NCBI RefSeq assembly: GCF_020687685.1
Contig: NZ_JAJEWM010000003.1
Location: 1 to 64,000 of the forward strand
DNA length: 64,000 nucleotides
DNA from: Tessaracoccus sp. OS52
GTDB lineage: Bacteria; Actinomycetota; Actinomycetes; Propionibacteriales; Propionibacteriaceae
Direction of reading: 5' to 3'
Shown here: piece by piece, positions 36,674-44,977 of the stretch
Numbering within the stretch: position 1 is the first letter of the stretch
Layout: every line of letters starts with the position of its first letter
Notes under the pieces: generated by a model
Told to the model about the DNA's origin: nothing
Databases searched by the model: none
What the model saw: the letters and a program-made list of their open reading frames with translations, nothing else
Program-made: the position numbers and the translations under genes

Positions 36674-37000
36674 TCAACTCTTCGCCCTGCTCGGCGTCGC
36701 GCGGGCCCCGTTCGTTTCGTCCGCCCCGCTCACCATCGCCACGAAGTCGGCGACCCTGACGCCGCGCTCCAGATCATGGCGCAGGTGGGTGCCGGGAGCC
36801 AGATGGTAGTGATTTCGCCGCCCCGACTTCTCCTTGATCACGTAACCCTGCGTCACCAACTCACCGACTATCTGCTGCACGGCTCGTTCAGTGATACCCA
36901 CCTGCTGCGCAATGTCTCGCATCCGCGCCGTCGGGTTCCGGGCAAGGGCCACGAGAACGTGGCCATAGTTGGAGAGAAAGGTCCAGTCGCCAGGTGCCAT
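36674..37000 (-). CDS. Small winged helix-turn-helix regulator
   Basis: 108 residues from ATG 37000 (MAPGDWTFLSNYGHVLVALARNP). An earlier in-frame ATG at 37027 lies inside the operator-like element. The winged-HTH (MRDIAQQVGITERAVQQIVGELVTQGYVIKEKSGRRNHYHLAPG, about 27-70) is of the MarR/HTH_24 kind, with a short C-terminal tail and no ligand domain. It lies divergent from ppc across a 48-bp gap holding the 18-bp element shared with murF. It is a probable autoregulator and local repressor. Confidence 0.8.
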   Translation of the reverse strand: MAPGDWTFLSNYGHVLVALARNPTARMRDIAQQVGITERAVQQIVGELVTQGYVIKEKSGRRNHYHLAPGTHLRHDLERGVRVADFVAMVSGADETNGARATPSRAKS

Positions 37001-37016
37001 AGCGGAGCATGATACA

Positions 37017-37034
37017 CGATTCATCATTCACGAA
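37017..37034. promoter_or_regulatory. Operator-like element between regulator and ppc
   Basis: CGATTCATCATTCACGAA contains the inverted repeat TTCAT-N5-ACGAA and is identical to 27658-27675 at the murF promoter. It lies just upstream of the ppc RBS (GAGAGGTAG) and overlaps the region where the regulator's own -10 (AATGAT, minus strand) would be. Confidence 0.65.
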
Positions 37035-37048
37035 ATAGAGAGGTAGCA

Positions 37049-39778
37049 ATGACCAATCCCCTTGCCGAGGCGATCCACCTGGACCAGGATCCGTACGGTC
37101 TTGACCGGCTCCTGGAAGCCGACATCGACATCCTCACACAACTGCATGAGCAGGTTCTCCACGAGAGAGGAGCCGGCGCGCTCGCCACGCTTATGCAGCA
37201 AGTGCAGGACTCTGCGGCACGGGCCGCCGATGGCGGCGACCCCGAGGAGCCTGGCCGGGTCGTCGGGGCACTGACCGCTACCCAGGCGCTTCAACTCGCG
37301 CAGGCCCTGACCGTTCACTTCCACCTGATCAACCTCAGCGAGGAGCGGTACCGCTCCAGACTCATCCGCGGGACACACTCCGAGGTGGCAGGCACGGCGC
37401 CGGACGTCTGGCCAGCGGTGGCCGCACTCGGCCCCGCGGCGGCTCGCGTGAAGAACCTCCGCATCCATCCGGTGCTGACCGCGCACCCCACGGAAGCTCG
37501 CAGGCGCGCTGTCTCCTCAGCCCTGCATCGTATCGCCGAACAACTGGACCGCTACGACGATCCAGGCTCCGGCTCGCAGGAGCGGGACTTCGCTCAGCGC
37601 CGGATGCTGGAGGAGATCGACATCCTCAGCCGCACCTCCCCCCTGCGCACCACACCACCCCAACCCTCGGACGAGGTTCGCACCGTGATGTCCGTGTTTG
37701 ACCAGACGCTGTTTCAAGCGGTGCCACGGTTGTACCGCACAGTCGAGTCCGCGATCGCCGACGGGGAGCCGGGCCGTTGTCGCCCGTCGGTTCCCGGTTT
37801 CCTGCGGTTCGGTTCCTGGGTGGGCGGTGACCGGGACGGCAACCCGTTCGTCACGGCCGAGGTCACCCGGCAGACCATGTCCATCCAGGCGGAGTGCATT
37901 CTCAAGGCGCTCGCCACCGGAGCAGATCGCGTCGCCCGCACCCTCACGATGAGCGAGGACGCCAGCCCCCCGTCGCCCGAACTGGCCAGTGCGCTGGCCC
38001 GTGATTCGGTCACGGCGCCGGAGATCTTCCAACTCATCCGCAAATCGTCTCCGGGAGAGCCGCATCGGCAGAAGCTACTCTTCGTCGCCACCAGGCTCAC
38101 GGCCACCAGAGAGGGCCAGATCGATCTCGCATACCGCGAGCCCGCTGAGTTGGTGGCTGATCTCAGTCTGATCCAGACCTCCCTGGAGCAGGCAGGAGAC
38201 ACACGGGCGGCTTTCGGGGAGCTCCAGCACCTGATCTGGCTGGCCGAAACCTTCGGCTTCCACCTGGCCGACCTGGAGGTGCGCCAGCACAGCGATGTGC
38301 ACCGGCGAGTCTTGGACGAACTGCTCGGGCAACTCGACTGGGACCCGGAAGCGCCGGGCAGCCCCACGCGGCTGGAGTTGCTCGACTCGCTCGCGGTCAA
38401 CGGTTGGCCGGCCCACGTCCAGGCTCTCAGCGACGCCACCCGCGAGGTGCTCGACACGCTTCGGGTCATGTCCTGGCTTCAGGAGCGCTGGGGGGCTCAG
38501 TCGTGCGGCCGTCACGTGGTGAGCTTCACCCAGCAGGCTCAGCACCTCGTCGCAGTGCGCGCCCTTGCTCGCCTCGCGGTCGGTGACGCCGCCCTCAGTT
38601 TGAACGTGGTTCCGCTTTTCGAAACCGGAGCCGACTTGAGCGGGGCCGTCGGTGTCCTTGAAGAGTGGCTCACCTTGGAGAGCACCCGCAGCTGGCTCGA
38701 CGAGGTGGACTGGCACGTCGAGGTGATGGTCGGTTACTCGGACTCGGCCAAGGACGTCGGGCCGGCCAGCGCAACCCTGACTCTTTACCGGGCGCAGACC
38801 CAGATCGTTGAGTGGGCGCAGCGTCACGGCATCCAACTCACGCTGTTCCACGGCCGAGGCGGATCCCTGGGCCGTGGCGGAGGCCCTGTTCACCGGGCCA
38901 TCCTGGCCCAGCCTCCGGGTTCGGTCTCCGGCCGGTTCAAGGTCACCGAGCAGGGTGAGGTCATCTTTGCCCGGTACGCGGACGTGACCCTGGCCCAGGC
39001 GCACTTGGAACGTCTCACCTCGGCGGTGCTGCTCGCAGACACCGACGACGTGGTGCACCGCAACCGTGCCGCCGCTGAGGAGTTCGACGATGTCGCGACG
39101 ACGGTGGAGCGGGTCTCTCGCGAGACCTACCTCAGCCTCGTGCGCACGCCTGGTTTCGCCGATGTCGTGGCTGCGTCGAGCCCGCTTGAGGAGTTGGGGC
39201 GGCTGAGGCTCGGATCCCGCCCGGCGCGGCGAAGCGGCGCGGAGAAGGGCAGGGATCTGAGTGACTTCCGGGCCATCCCCTGGGTGTTCGCATGGTCCCA
39301 AATCCGGGCGAACGTGCCCGGCTGGTTCGGGCTGGGCTCCGGGTTGGCCGCTGTGGATGACCTCGAGCGGTTGCGCGAGGCCTACCGTCAGTGGCCGCTG
39401 TTTGCCAGCATGATCGACATTGCGGAGATGAGCCTCGCGAAGGCCAACCCGCGCCTGGCGAAGTCCTTCCTGGCACTCGGTGGGCAGCTGAGTGTCACCA
39501 GCGCCGTGCTGGCGGAGTACGAGCTGACGCGCAGCTTGGTGCTGGCGACCCTGGAGCAGGAGGAGCTATTGGAACGCAAACTCCGCCTCGGCACCCGGGT
39601 TGCACTGCGGGCCCCGTCCATCGACGCGCTCAGCCACCTGCAGTTGCGCGCACTGCGCGTCATCCGCGAGGGCGGTCCGGGGGACGACGCCCCGTCTGAG
39701 GAGGACCGGGAACAGTGGACGCGGGTCCTGTTGACGACCGTGAACGGAGCGGCTGCCGGTCTGCAGAACACGGGATAG
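37049..39778 (+). CDS. ppc: Phosphoenolpyruvate carboxylase
   Basis: 909 residues. Catalytic landmarks of PEPC are present: VLTAHPTEARRRAV with the active-site His, FRFGSWVGGDRDGNPFVT-like LRFGSWVGGDRDGNPFVT, MVGYSDSAKDVG, the flexible loop HGRGGSLGRGGGP, and the C-terminal end LLTTVNGAAAGLQNTG. It carboxylates PEP with bicarbonate to oxaloacetate, an anaplerotic reaction. RBS GAGAGGTAG precedes the ATG. It lies next to the carbonic anhydrase operon and is divergent from the small regulator. Confidence 0.96.
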   Translation: MTNPLAEAIHLDQDPYGLDRLLEADIDILTQLHEQVLHERGAGALATLMQQVQDSAARAADGGDPEEPGRVVGALTATQALQLAQALTVHFHLINLSEERYRSRLIRGTHSEVAGTAPDVWPAVAALGPAAARVKNLRIHPVLTAHPTEARRRAVSSALHRIAEQLDRYDDPGSGSQERDFAQRRMLEEIDILSRTSPLRTTPPQPSDEVRTVMSVFDQTLFQAVPRLYRTVESAIADGEPGRCRPSVPGFLRFGSWVGGDRDGNPFVTAEVTRQTMSIQAECILKALATGADRVARTLTMSEDASPPSPELASALARDSVTAPEIFQLIRKSSPGEPHRQKLLFVATRLTATREGQIDLAYREPAELVADLSLIQTSLEQAGDTRAAFGELQHLIWLAETFGFHLADLEVRQHSDVHRRVLDELLGQLDWDPEAPGSPTRLELLDSLAVNGWPAHVQALSDATREVLDTLRVMSWLQERWGAQSCGRHVVSFTQQAQHLVAVRALARLAVGDAALSLNVVPLFETGADLSGAVGVLEEWLTLESTRSWLDEVDWHVEVMVGYSDSAKDVGPASATLTLYRAQTQIVEWAQRHGIQLTLFHGRGGSLGRGGGPVHRAILAQPPGSVSGRFKVTEQGEVIFARYADVTLAQAHLERLTSAVLLADTDDVVHRNRAAAEEFDDVATTVERVSRETYLSLVRTPGFADVVAASSPLEELGRLRLGSRPARRSGAEKGRDLSDFRAIPWVFAWSQIRANVPGWFGLGSGLAAVDDLERLREAYRQWPLFASMIDIAEMSLAKANPRLAKSFLALGGQLSVTSAVLAEYELTRSLVLATLEQEELLERKLRLGTRVALRAPSIDALSHLQLRALRVIREGGPGDDAPSEEDREQWTRVLLTTVNGAAAGLQNTG

Positions 39779-39920
39779 CCGTAAGGACGACCGGCGTGCC
39801 CTCGTAACTTGCTTGTGGCGCGCCGGCTCCCGCGCCGATGCTCCGTCTGCCGGACTGCTACACTCTCGGCATGATACCCACGGTGCTGCAACCCCCGGAC
39901 GCTTGTCCCTGTGGACCGTG

Positions 39921-40448
39921 ATGAACACTGAGCCGACCCACCGGGACGAGGCTGAGGCCCCCGGCGTAGGGCCATCCATGCGGGGCGCCGGGGCGATGAA
40001 ACGGGGTCTCGAGCTTTTTCGCTACATCGCGGCCATCGGGGCGGTCACAGCACTTCTGCTGTCCGTGACCACCTACCTCTGGGCACTCAGCAAGGCCTTG
40101 TTGTTTGTCGAGACGCTGCTCACCGCGTCGACTAACCCCGACGCTGCGCTGGTCAAATTGTACGAGAGCGTGGACTCGATCCTCATCGCCACGGTGATGC
40201 TCATCGTCGGCTACGGACTGTGGGAACTCTTTGTGGGCGACCTCAACCTGCCCCCAAGCCTCACCACGCTCTCCTTTGACCACCTCAAGGGCCGAACGGC
40301 TGGGACGCTGCTGCTCGTGATCGTGGTGCGATTCCTTGAGGTGCTCGTTGCCAGGCCGGAACCGGACGAGTTGTTGGCGGTAGGGCTAAGTGTCACCCTC
40401 ATCGGTGCACTGCTCTTCGCTTTCTCCAACTGGCACCGACCCCAATAG
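39921..40448 (+). CDS. YqhA-family (UPF0114) membrane protein
   Basis: 175 residues from ATG 39921. Three to four transmembrane helices carry the UPF0114 pattern: RYIAAIGAVTALLLSVTTYLW, LYESVDSILIATVMLIVGYGLWELFVGDL, and LLLVIVVRFLEVLV. A TACACT box at about 39857 may be the -10. Function unknown; homologues are often near ion-transport genes, and here a P-type ATPase follows. Confidence 0.85.
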   Translation: MNTEPTHRDEAEAPGVGPSMRGAGAMKRGLELFRYIAAIGAVTALLLSVTTYLWALSKALLFVETLLTASTNPDAALVKLYESVDSILIATVMLIVGYGLWELFVGDLNLPPSLTTLSFDHLKGRTAGTLLLVIVVRFLEVLVARPEPDELLAVGLSVTLIGALLFAFSNWHRPQ

Positions 40449-40564
40449 GGCCATCTCCGCCAAGTGTCGGCCCAGCGTATTGTCTCACTGTCAAGTCCCA
40501 CGCAACTGGGGCGGCCCAGGCATGCGTCTAGCGTAGTTGCGGCTGCCCCCAAGGGCAGGTACCC

Positions 40565-40657
40565 TCGAGTTGTGCGGAGAGGGAGTATCCCCACAACGGG
40601 TCCGACGTCAGCACGGCGCAAGCCCGTCGGATCGGCCGTAAGGCGGGAGAGACTCGA
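40565..40657 (+). ncRNA. Probable yybP-ykoY (Mn2+) riboswitch upstream of the P-type ATPase
   Basis: TCGAGT (40565-40570) can pair with ACTCGA (40652-40657) as the closing stem. Inside are GGGAGTATCC (L1-like) and GACGTCAGCACGG (L3-like), the two conserved loops of the class, in the correct order. It ends about 15 nt before the ATPase start. P2-type ATPases under this riboswitch are known Mn2+ exporters. The match is weaker than the terC copy. Confidence 0.65.
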
Positions 40658-40671
40658 CGTTCTTCCTTTGC

Positions 40672-43446
40672 ATGAACCTCACTCGTATGCACCTCACTCC
40701 GGGAGACAGCTTGCCCACGGACAGCCTCACCGACGACAGCCCAGCCGAGACTGATCCGTCCTGGCATCTGATCACCACCGACCACGCTCTGGCGCGAACT
40801 GACTCGCGGGCCTCCGGGATCACGACGCCAGAGGCCGAGGAGCGCTTGAAGCGCTACGGCACCAACGAACTCATCGACCGCGGCGGCACACCGGCCTGGA
40901 AGATCCTGTGGGAGCAGTTCACCTCGGTGATGGTGTTGATCCTCATCGCGGCCACCGTCCTCTCGCTGATCCTCGGCAAGTTCCTGGAGGCCGGTGCCAT
41001 CGGCGGGATCGTGCTGCTGTTCGCACTACTCGGCTTCTTCCAGGAGTACCGAGCAGAGAAAGCCATCGCCGCCCTGCGCCAAATGACGGTACCCACCGTG
41101 CGGGTCCTCCGCGACGGCGGCACCGTCCCATTACCGGCACGGCAACTGGTACCGGGAGACGTGATCCATCTGGACGCGGGCACCGTGGTCCCGGCCGATC
41201 TACGACTGCTCGAGGCGGTCTCCTTGAGGATCCAGGAGGCGGCACTGACGGGCGAGTCCGAGGCCGTGGACAAGATGACCGCACCTCTAGCGGGTTCAGA
41301 CCTCCCCGTGGGTGATCGCGTCAACATGGCATTTTCCGGAACCGAGGTCACCTACGGCCGTGGCGTGGGTCTGGTCATCGCCACTGGCATGGCCACGGAA
41401 CTGGGCAGGATCGCCGACCTGCTCCAGGGGGTGACGGCGGAGCAGACCCCGCTCCAGGCGCGCCTCGACAGCGTCGGAAAACAACTTGCCGTCCTGGGCG
41501 TCGTCACCGCAGGGGTCGTTGCGGTCCTTGGCGCGCTCGCCGGCGAGACGTGGAGCGACCTGGTGCTCACCGCCATCTCGGTGGCCGTTGCGGTCATCCC
41601 AGAGGGTCTACCGGCCGTCGTGACGTTCACGCTGGCCGTGGGTGCCCAGCGGATGCTGCGGCGCAACGCCCTGGTGCGCAAACTGCCTGCGGTGGAGACC
41701 CTGGGCTCGGTGACCACCATCTGCTCGGACAAGACAGGCACCCTGACCCAGAACAGGATGACCGTCTCAACGCTGATCCTGCCCGAGGGCCTCTGGACAC
41801 CGGGAGGTGGCCCGCCGTCAGGTCTGGCCCTCGTCGCCTTGGCGGCCGGGGCACTGTGCAACGACGCCGAGCTTCGCCACGTCGCCGGGGAGGGGGCTGA
41901 GGCGATCGGCGACCCTACTGAGACCTGCCTGCTCGACGCGGCCAAGCGGGGCGGGATCGACGTGGTAACCCTGCGCACGGTCCTGCCGAGGATCGGGGAG
42001 TTGCCCTTCGATTCCGAACGTAAACGCATGAGCACCCGGCACGCGGCGCTAGCCGGGCGGGTCTCCGAGCTGGCGCAGCTACCGCAGGACCACGATCTCC
42101 TCTTCGTGAAGGGAGCCGTCGACGCGCTCGTTCCCCGCACCGCTGGCGTGCTCGCCGACGGCGGCGTCCGAGCCTTCGACGACGCCACGCGCGCCTGGGT
42201 CGAGAACACCAACAAGGACCTGGCCTCACGTGGCCAGCGGGTGCTGGGCCTCGCCCTGCGGCTCATCCGCCCCGGGCACACGCCGGCCGACCCTGAGACC
42301 GACCTCGTCCTGCTGGGCGTCGTCGGCATCATCGATCCCCCTCGGCCCGAGGTGGCCACAGCCGTGGCCACCTGTCAGGGCGCCGGCATCCGACCGGTCA
42401 TGATCACAGGCGACCACCCCCTGACTGCGCAGGCCATCGCCCGCGAGCTCGGCATCGGGCGCGACGGTGGAGTGCTGACAGGCGTCGAGCTGGACCGCCT
42501 TGACGCCGAGGAGTTCGATCTCGCCACCAGGACTGTGAGCGTGTTCGCCCGCGTCTCGCCAGAGCACAAGCTCCGCCTGGTCGATTCGCTGCAGCGTCAT
42601 GGCCAGATCGTGGCCATGACGGGCGACGGCGTCAACGACGCACCCGCGCTGAAGAAGTCCGACATCGGCGTGGCCATGGGCATCACCGGCACCGACGTCT
42701 CGAAGGAGGCCTCGGACATGGTGCTGCGCGACGACAACTTCGCCACCATCATCGCCGCCGTCGAGGAGGGCAGGGTCATCTATGACAACCTTCGCCGGTT
42801 CGTCTCGTTCGCCGTGGCCGGCAACCTCGGCAAGATCATCGTCATGGTCGGCTGGCCCATCCCGTTCCTCTTCCTCCCATTCGATGCCACGGCGGCTGTG
42901 GCCCTGCTCCCGCTGCAGCTGCTTTGGCTCAACCTCATGACCGACGGCCTGCTCGGCCTCGCGATGGGCAAGGAGCCCGCTGAGTCCACCGTGATGCGCA
43001 GGCCGCCCCACGTGCCCGGCGGGAGTCTCTGGACGGGTGGTCTGGGCCGTCGGACGGTGTGGGTCGGCCTGGTCATCGGCGTCGTGGCGCTGGGAATCGG
43101 CTTCTGGTACCACGAAACCGGCAACCCGGCGTGGCAGTCGATGCTGTTCACCACCCTTGCGTTCCTGCAGATCGGGCAGGCCTTCGCCACCCGGTCCCAC
43201 CACGACTCGCTCACCACGATCGGCTGGCGTTCCAACCCGTTGCTGCTGTGGATCGCCGCACTGGTGCTGGCACTGCAGTTGGTAGCGCTCTACACGCCGC
43301 TGGGTGTGCTCCTGCGGCTGGAGCCGCTGGGCGCGGTCGATCTGCTGATCGCAGCGGCCGCCGGTGTCGGACTGCTGGTGCTTATCGAGAGCGTCAAGGC
43401 CGTGGATCGTGGCAGGGGCGTGGTCATCAGCATCGGACGCGACTGA
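40672..43446 (+). CDS. P2-type cation-transporting ATPase, probable Ca2+/Mn2+ exporter
   Basis: 924 residues. An N-terminal cation-ATPase domain is followed by TM1-2, actuator TGES (193-196), PEGLP in TM4 (310-314), phosphorylation loop CSDKTGTLTQN (Asp353), TGDGVNDAPALKKSDIGVAMG, and a C-terminal four-helix domain (LWLNLMTDGLLGLAMG). VIPEGLPAVVT is typical of SERCA/PMR1-like Ca2+/Mn2+ pumps. The start codon is uncertain: no strong SD precedes 40672, and an in-frame ATG lies at codon 6. The riboswitch candidate upstream argues for manganese export. 43447-43727 downstream holds nothing recognisable. Confidence 0.93.
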   Translation: MNLTRMHLTPGDSLPTDSLTDDSPAETDPSWHLITTDHALARTDSRASGITTPEAEERLKRYGTNELIDRGGTPAWKILWEQFTSVMVLILIAATVLSLILGKFLEAGAIGGIVLLFALLGFFQEYRAEKAIAALRQMTVPTVRVLRDGGTVPLPARQLVPGDVIHLDAGTVVPADLRLLEAVSLRIQEAALTGESEAVDKMTAPLAGSDLPVGDRVNMAFSGTEVTYGRGVGLVIATGMATELGRIADLLQGVTAEQTPLQARLDSVGKQLAVLGVVTAGVVAVLGALAGETWSDLVLTAISVAVAVIPEGLPAVVTFTLAVGAQRMLRRNALVRKLPAVETLGSVTTICSDKTGTLTQNRMTVSTLILPEGLWTPGGGPPSGLALVALAAGALCNDAELRHVAGEGAEAIGDPTETCLLDAAKRGGIDVVTLRTVLPRIGELPFDSERKRMSTRHAALAGRVSELAQLPQDHDLLFVKGAVDALVPRTAGVLADGGVRAFDDATRAWVENTNKDLASRGQRVLGLALRLIRPGHTPADPETDLVLLGVVGIIDPPRPEVATAVATCQGAGIRPVMITGDHPLTAQAIARELGIGRDGGVLTGVELDRLDAEEFDLATRTVSVFARVSPEHKLRLVDSLQRHGQIVAMTGDGVNDAPALKKSDIGVAMGITGTDVSKEASDMVLRDDNFATIIAAVEEGRVIYDNLRRFVSFAVAGNLGKIIVMVGWPIPFLFLPFDATAAVALLPLQLLWLNLMTDGLLGLAMGKEPAESTVMRRPPHVPGGSLWTGGLGRRTVWVGLVIGVVALGIGFWYHETGNPAWQSMLFTTLAFLQIGQAFATRSHHDSLTTIGWRSNPLLLWIAALVLALQLVALYTPLGVLLRLEPLGAVDLLIAAAAGVGLLVLIESVKAVDRGRGVVISIGRD

Positions 43447-43727
43447 GGCCGGGCTGGTGCAGCCAGCGCGGATCGTGTGCCCGTTGGCCGCAGCGGAGAC
43501 CGTCCAGATGGAGGGCATCACCGGCATCGATGCGGACATGCCGGTCATCCGGAGAGCTCCAGAGGAGTCCATCACACGACCGTGACACCACACGGCCGGC
43601 CCCCAACCACACGATCAGCGGACCCCAGCGACGCGGATATTCAGCATCCTCGGCGCCATGGAACGGGACAGGCGGAAGCGTAGCAACCGGACAGCCTGCA
43701 CGGGAGCTCGGCACCTGGGGGTCGCCG

Positions 43728-44128
43728 TCACCCGTTGAGTCGGACGACGCGGACGGCGATCTCGACCACGCTCCGAGCGCGACGGACGAGCGCCTCAGCC
43801 TTCACAACAGACATGAGGCTGACGCCGTACTCAACGTCAGCCTTGTTCGACACCAATTCGCGGAGTCCCTTCTCGGCACCGGCCGCGTCCGGTCGCTGCC
43901 CCAGTGCCCGACGAAGCTCCTTCGCGGCAAGCGCGTGGTCCTTGCCCTTCACCCTCGAACCGGTGAGCTGAGTGACGATGGCGTCCTTGGCGCAGATGCC
44001 CGCATGGATGGCATCCCCGCAGCCACGGTGTACCGCTCCGCACTCAGATACGCCTCCGCGGAGGCCAAGTACTCCTCGGCCTTCCTCAGGAAGCTTCGTG
44101 CGTGATTGCGGTGTTCGAGCGTCGCCAT
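43728..44128 (-). pseudogene. HEPN-domain protein gene with a frameshift
   Basis: From ATG 44128 the frame encodes MATLEHRNHARSFLRKAEEY, then LASAEAYLSAERYTVAAG. One frame over it continues DAIHAGICAKDAIVTQLTGSRVKGKDHALAAKELRRAL to the stop at 43728. Adding one G to the four-G run (CCCC on the plus strand, 44016-44019) restores a ~133-residue HEPN protein. The start overlaps the stop of an upstream nucleotidyltransferase-like remnant, as in HEPN/MNT toxin-antitoxin pairs. It is either a broken gene or a homopolymer error. Confidence 0.6.
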
Positions 44129-44290
44129 CACGCCACACCAACCGTCGCCTGCGGCAGCGACCCGAGCAGGACCACCCCGTCAGCGACGATCTGAGCGACG
44201 ACCGGCTCCTCGCCGCTGATCGCGAGCCGCCCGAACTCCTCCGAGGTGAACACCAGCACATCACAGTCGTTGCCCAGCCAAGGGTCATGA
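44128..44290 (-). pseudogene. Remnant of an MNT-type nucleotidyltransferase
   Basis: The frame ending at TGA 44130-44128 reads NDCDVLVFTSEEFGRLAISG followed by EEPVVAQIVADGVVLLGSLPQ. This resembles the C-terminal half of small nucleotidyltransferases that partner HEPN proteins. No start codon or GS...DxD motif is found upstream, so only the 3' part appears to remain. The stop overlaps the HEPN start (TGATG). Confidence 0.4.
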
Positions 44291-44587
44291 ACTTGGCTCG
44301 CACATCCGTGTCAGTCAGCAGACCTCCGCTGGACCCCACGCTCGAAGCCGCGACCAGGGTCAGCATCCAGCAGCCGGCCAAGACCCTGCGCCGCTACCGC
44401 ACCATCGACACTATCCAAGGAGGCGACCTGATCGTCAGCGCCGAAGCCACTCCCCCGACGCACCCTCGCGCCGACCACACCGCACCCCCAGCAAGAACGA
44501 CGAGCCGTAGTATCACAGGTGCCCCGGGTCACCTGCGGCCCACACGACCCAGAGCCTGGCCGAAAGTCAGTCCCCTCCTTGAGGCCC

Positions 44588-44632
44588 GGGATCATCATTC
44601 CCCACGGGCAACCCGTGGGGAATGATGATCCC
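44588..44632. repeat. Perfect 21-bp palindrome with 3-nt loop
   Basis: Arms 44588-44608 and 44612-44632 are perfectly complementary around CAA. Both arms contain GTGGGGAAT, also found as a direct repeat at 23081-23101. There is no T-run, so a simple terminator is unlikely. It lies 160 bp inside the right att repeat. Confidence 0.8.
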
Positions 44633-44725
44633 CCAACCAGGCAAGAAGCCTGTCCTCGACGGCAATCGGGACCGCGTCCCCGGGTGTCACCCGCTGCCAA
44701 AGGCGAACCAGCACCCAAAGACAGA

Positions 44726-44759
44726 GAATCGGCGAGAGGTTTTCTCCTCTCGCCGATTC
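44726..44759 (-). terminator. Rho-independent terminator after tRNA-Leu
   Basis: A perfect 14-bp stem (44726-44739 with 44746-44759) around a 6-nt loop lies 33 bp downstream of the tRNA 3' end in its orientation, followed by TCTGTCTTTG. Confidence 0.75.
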
Positions 44760-44791
44760 CCGGTATTTGCCCTAGTCAGAGGCACTATCTG

Positions 44792-44874
44792 TGCGCGAGA
44801 GAGGAGTTGAACCTCCACGTCCCGAAGGACACTGGCACCTGAAGCCAGCGCGTCTGCCATTCCGCCACTCGCGC
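44792..44874 (-). tRNA. tRNA-Leu(CAG)
   Basis: 83 nt on the minus strand without encoded CCA. The acceptor stem GCGCGAG pairs with CTCGCGC. The anticodon stem CTGGC/GCCAG encloses the loop TTCAGGT with anticodon CAG. A long variable arm (class II) and the T-loop GGTTCAACTCC are present. Its 3'-terminal part, with 2 bp of flank, is duplicated at 22985-23006, marking it as an integration site. Confidence 0.95.
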
Positions 44875-44977
44875 AGTGGGCCGAATCCGACCCGACGAGA
44901 AACATTAGCACGGTCCGCCGGGAAGGACCCAATCACACTACGCTTGGGGCAAGTTCCCCATTCGAAGGAGGGATCAC

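Larger units (their letters stand above)
22985..44811. mobile_element. Probable genomic island integrated at tRNA-Leu(CAG)
   Basis: The region is bounded by 22-bp perfect direct repeats (22985-23006 and 44790-44811). The right copy is the 3' end of tRNA-Leu, a classic tyrosine-recombinase attachment site. Each repeat is followed by its own terminator. The word GTGGGGAAT occurs twice near the left end and twice, as a palindrome, near the right end, as arm-type integrase sites might. The content fits an accessory region: a HAD/ATPase fusion, lone murF, terC, IS21 relic, HEPN relic, carAB with carbonic anhydrase, ppc and a P-type ATPase. No integrase, replication or conjugation gene was found, so it is probably fixed. 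Confidence 0.6.

Noticed and set aside
36612-36809. 65-codon plus-strand frame after the rightward TAGTAT box
   Set aside because: It overlaps the regulator gene in antisense, lacks an SD and has shadow-like composition.
43728-44290. Functional HEPN/MNT toxin-antitoxin system
   Set aside because: The HEPN frame is broken and the nucleotidyltransferase lacks its N-terminal catalytic part as the sequence stands.
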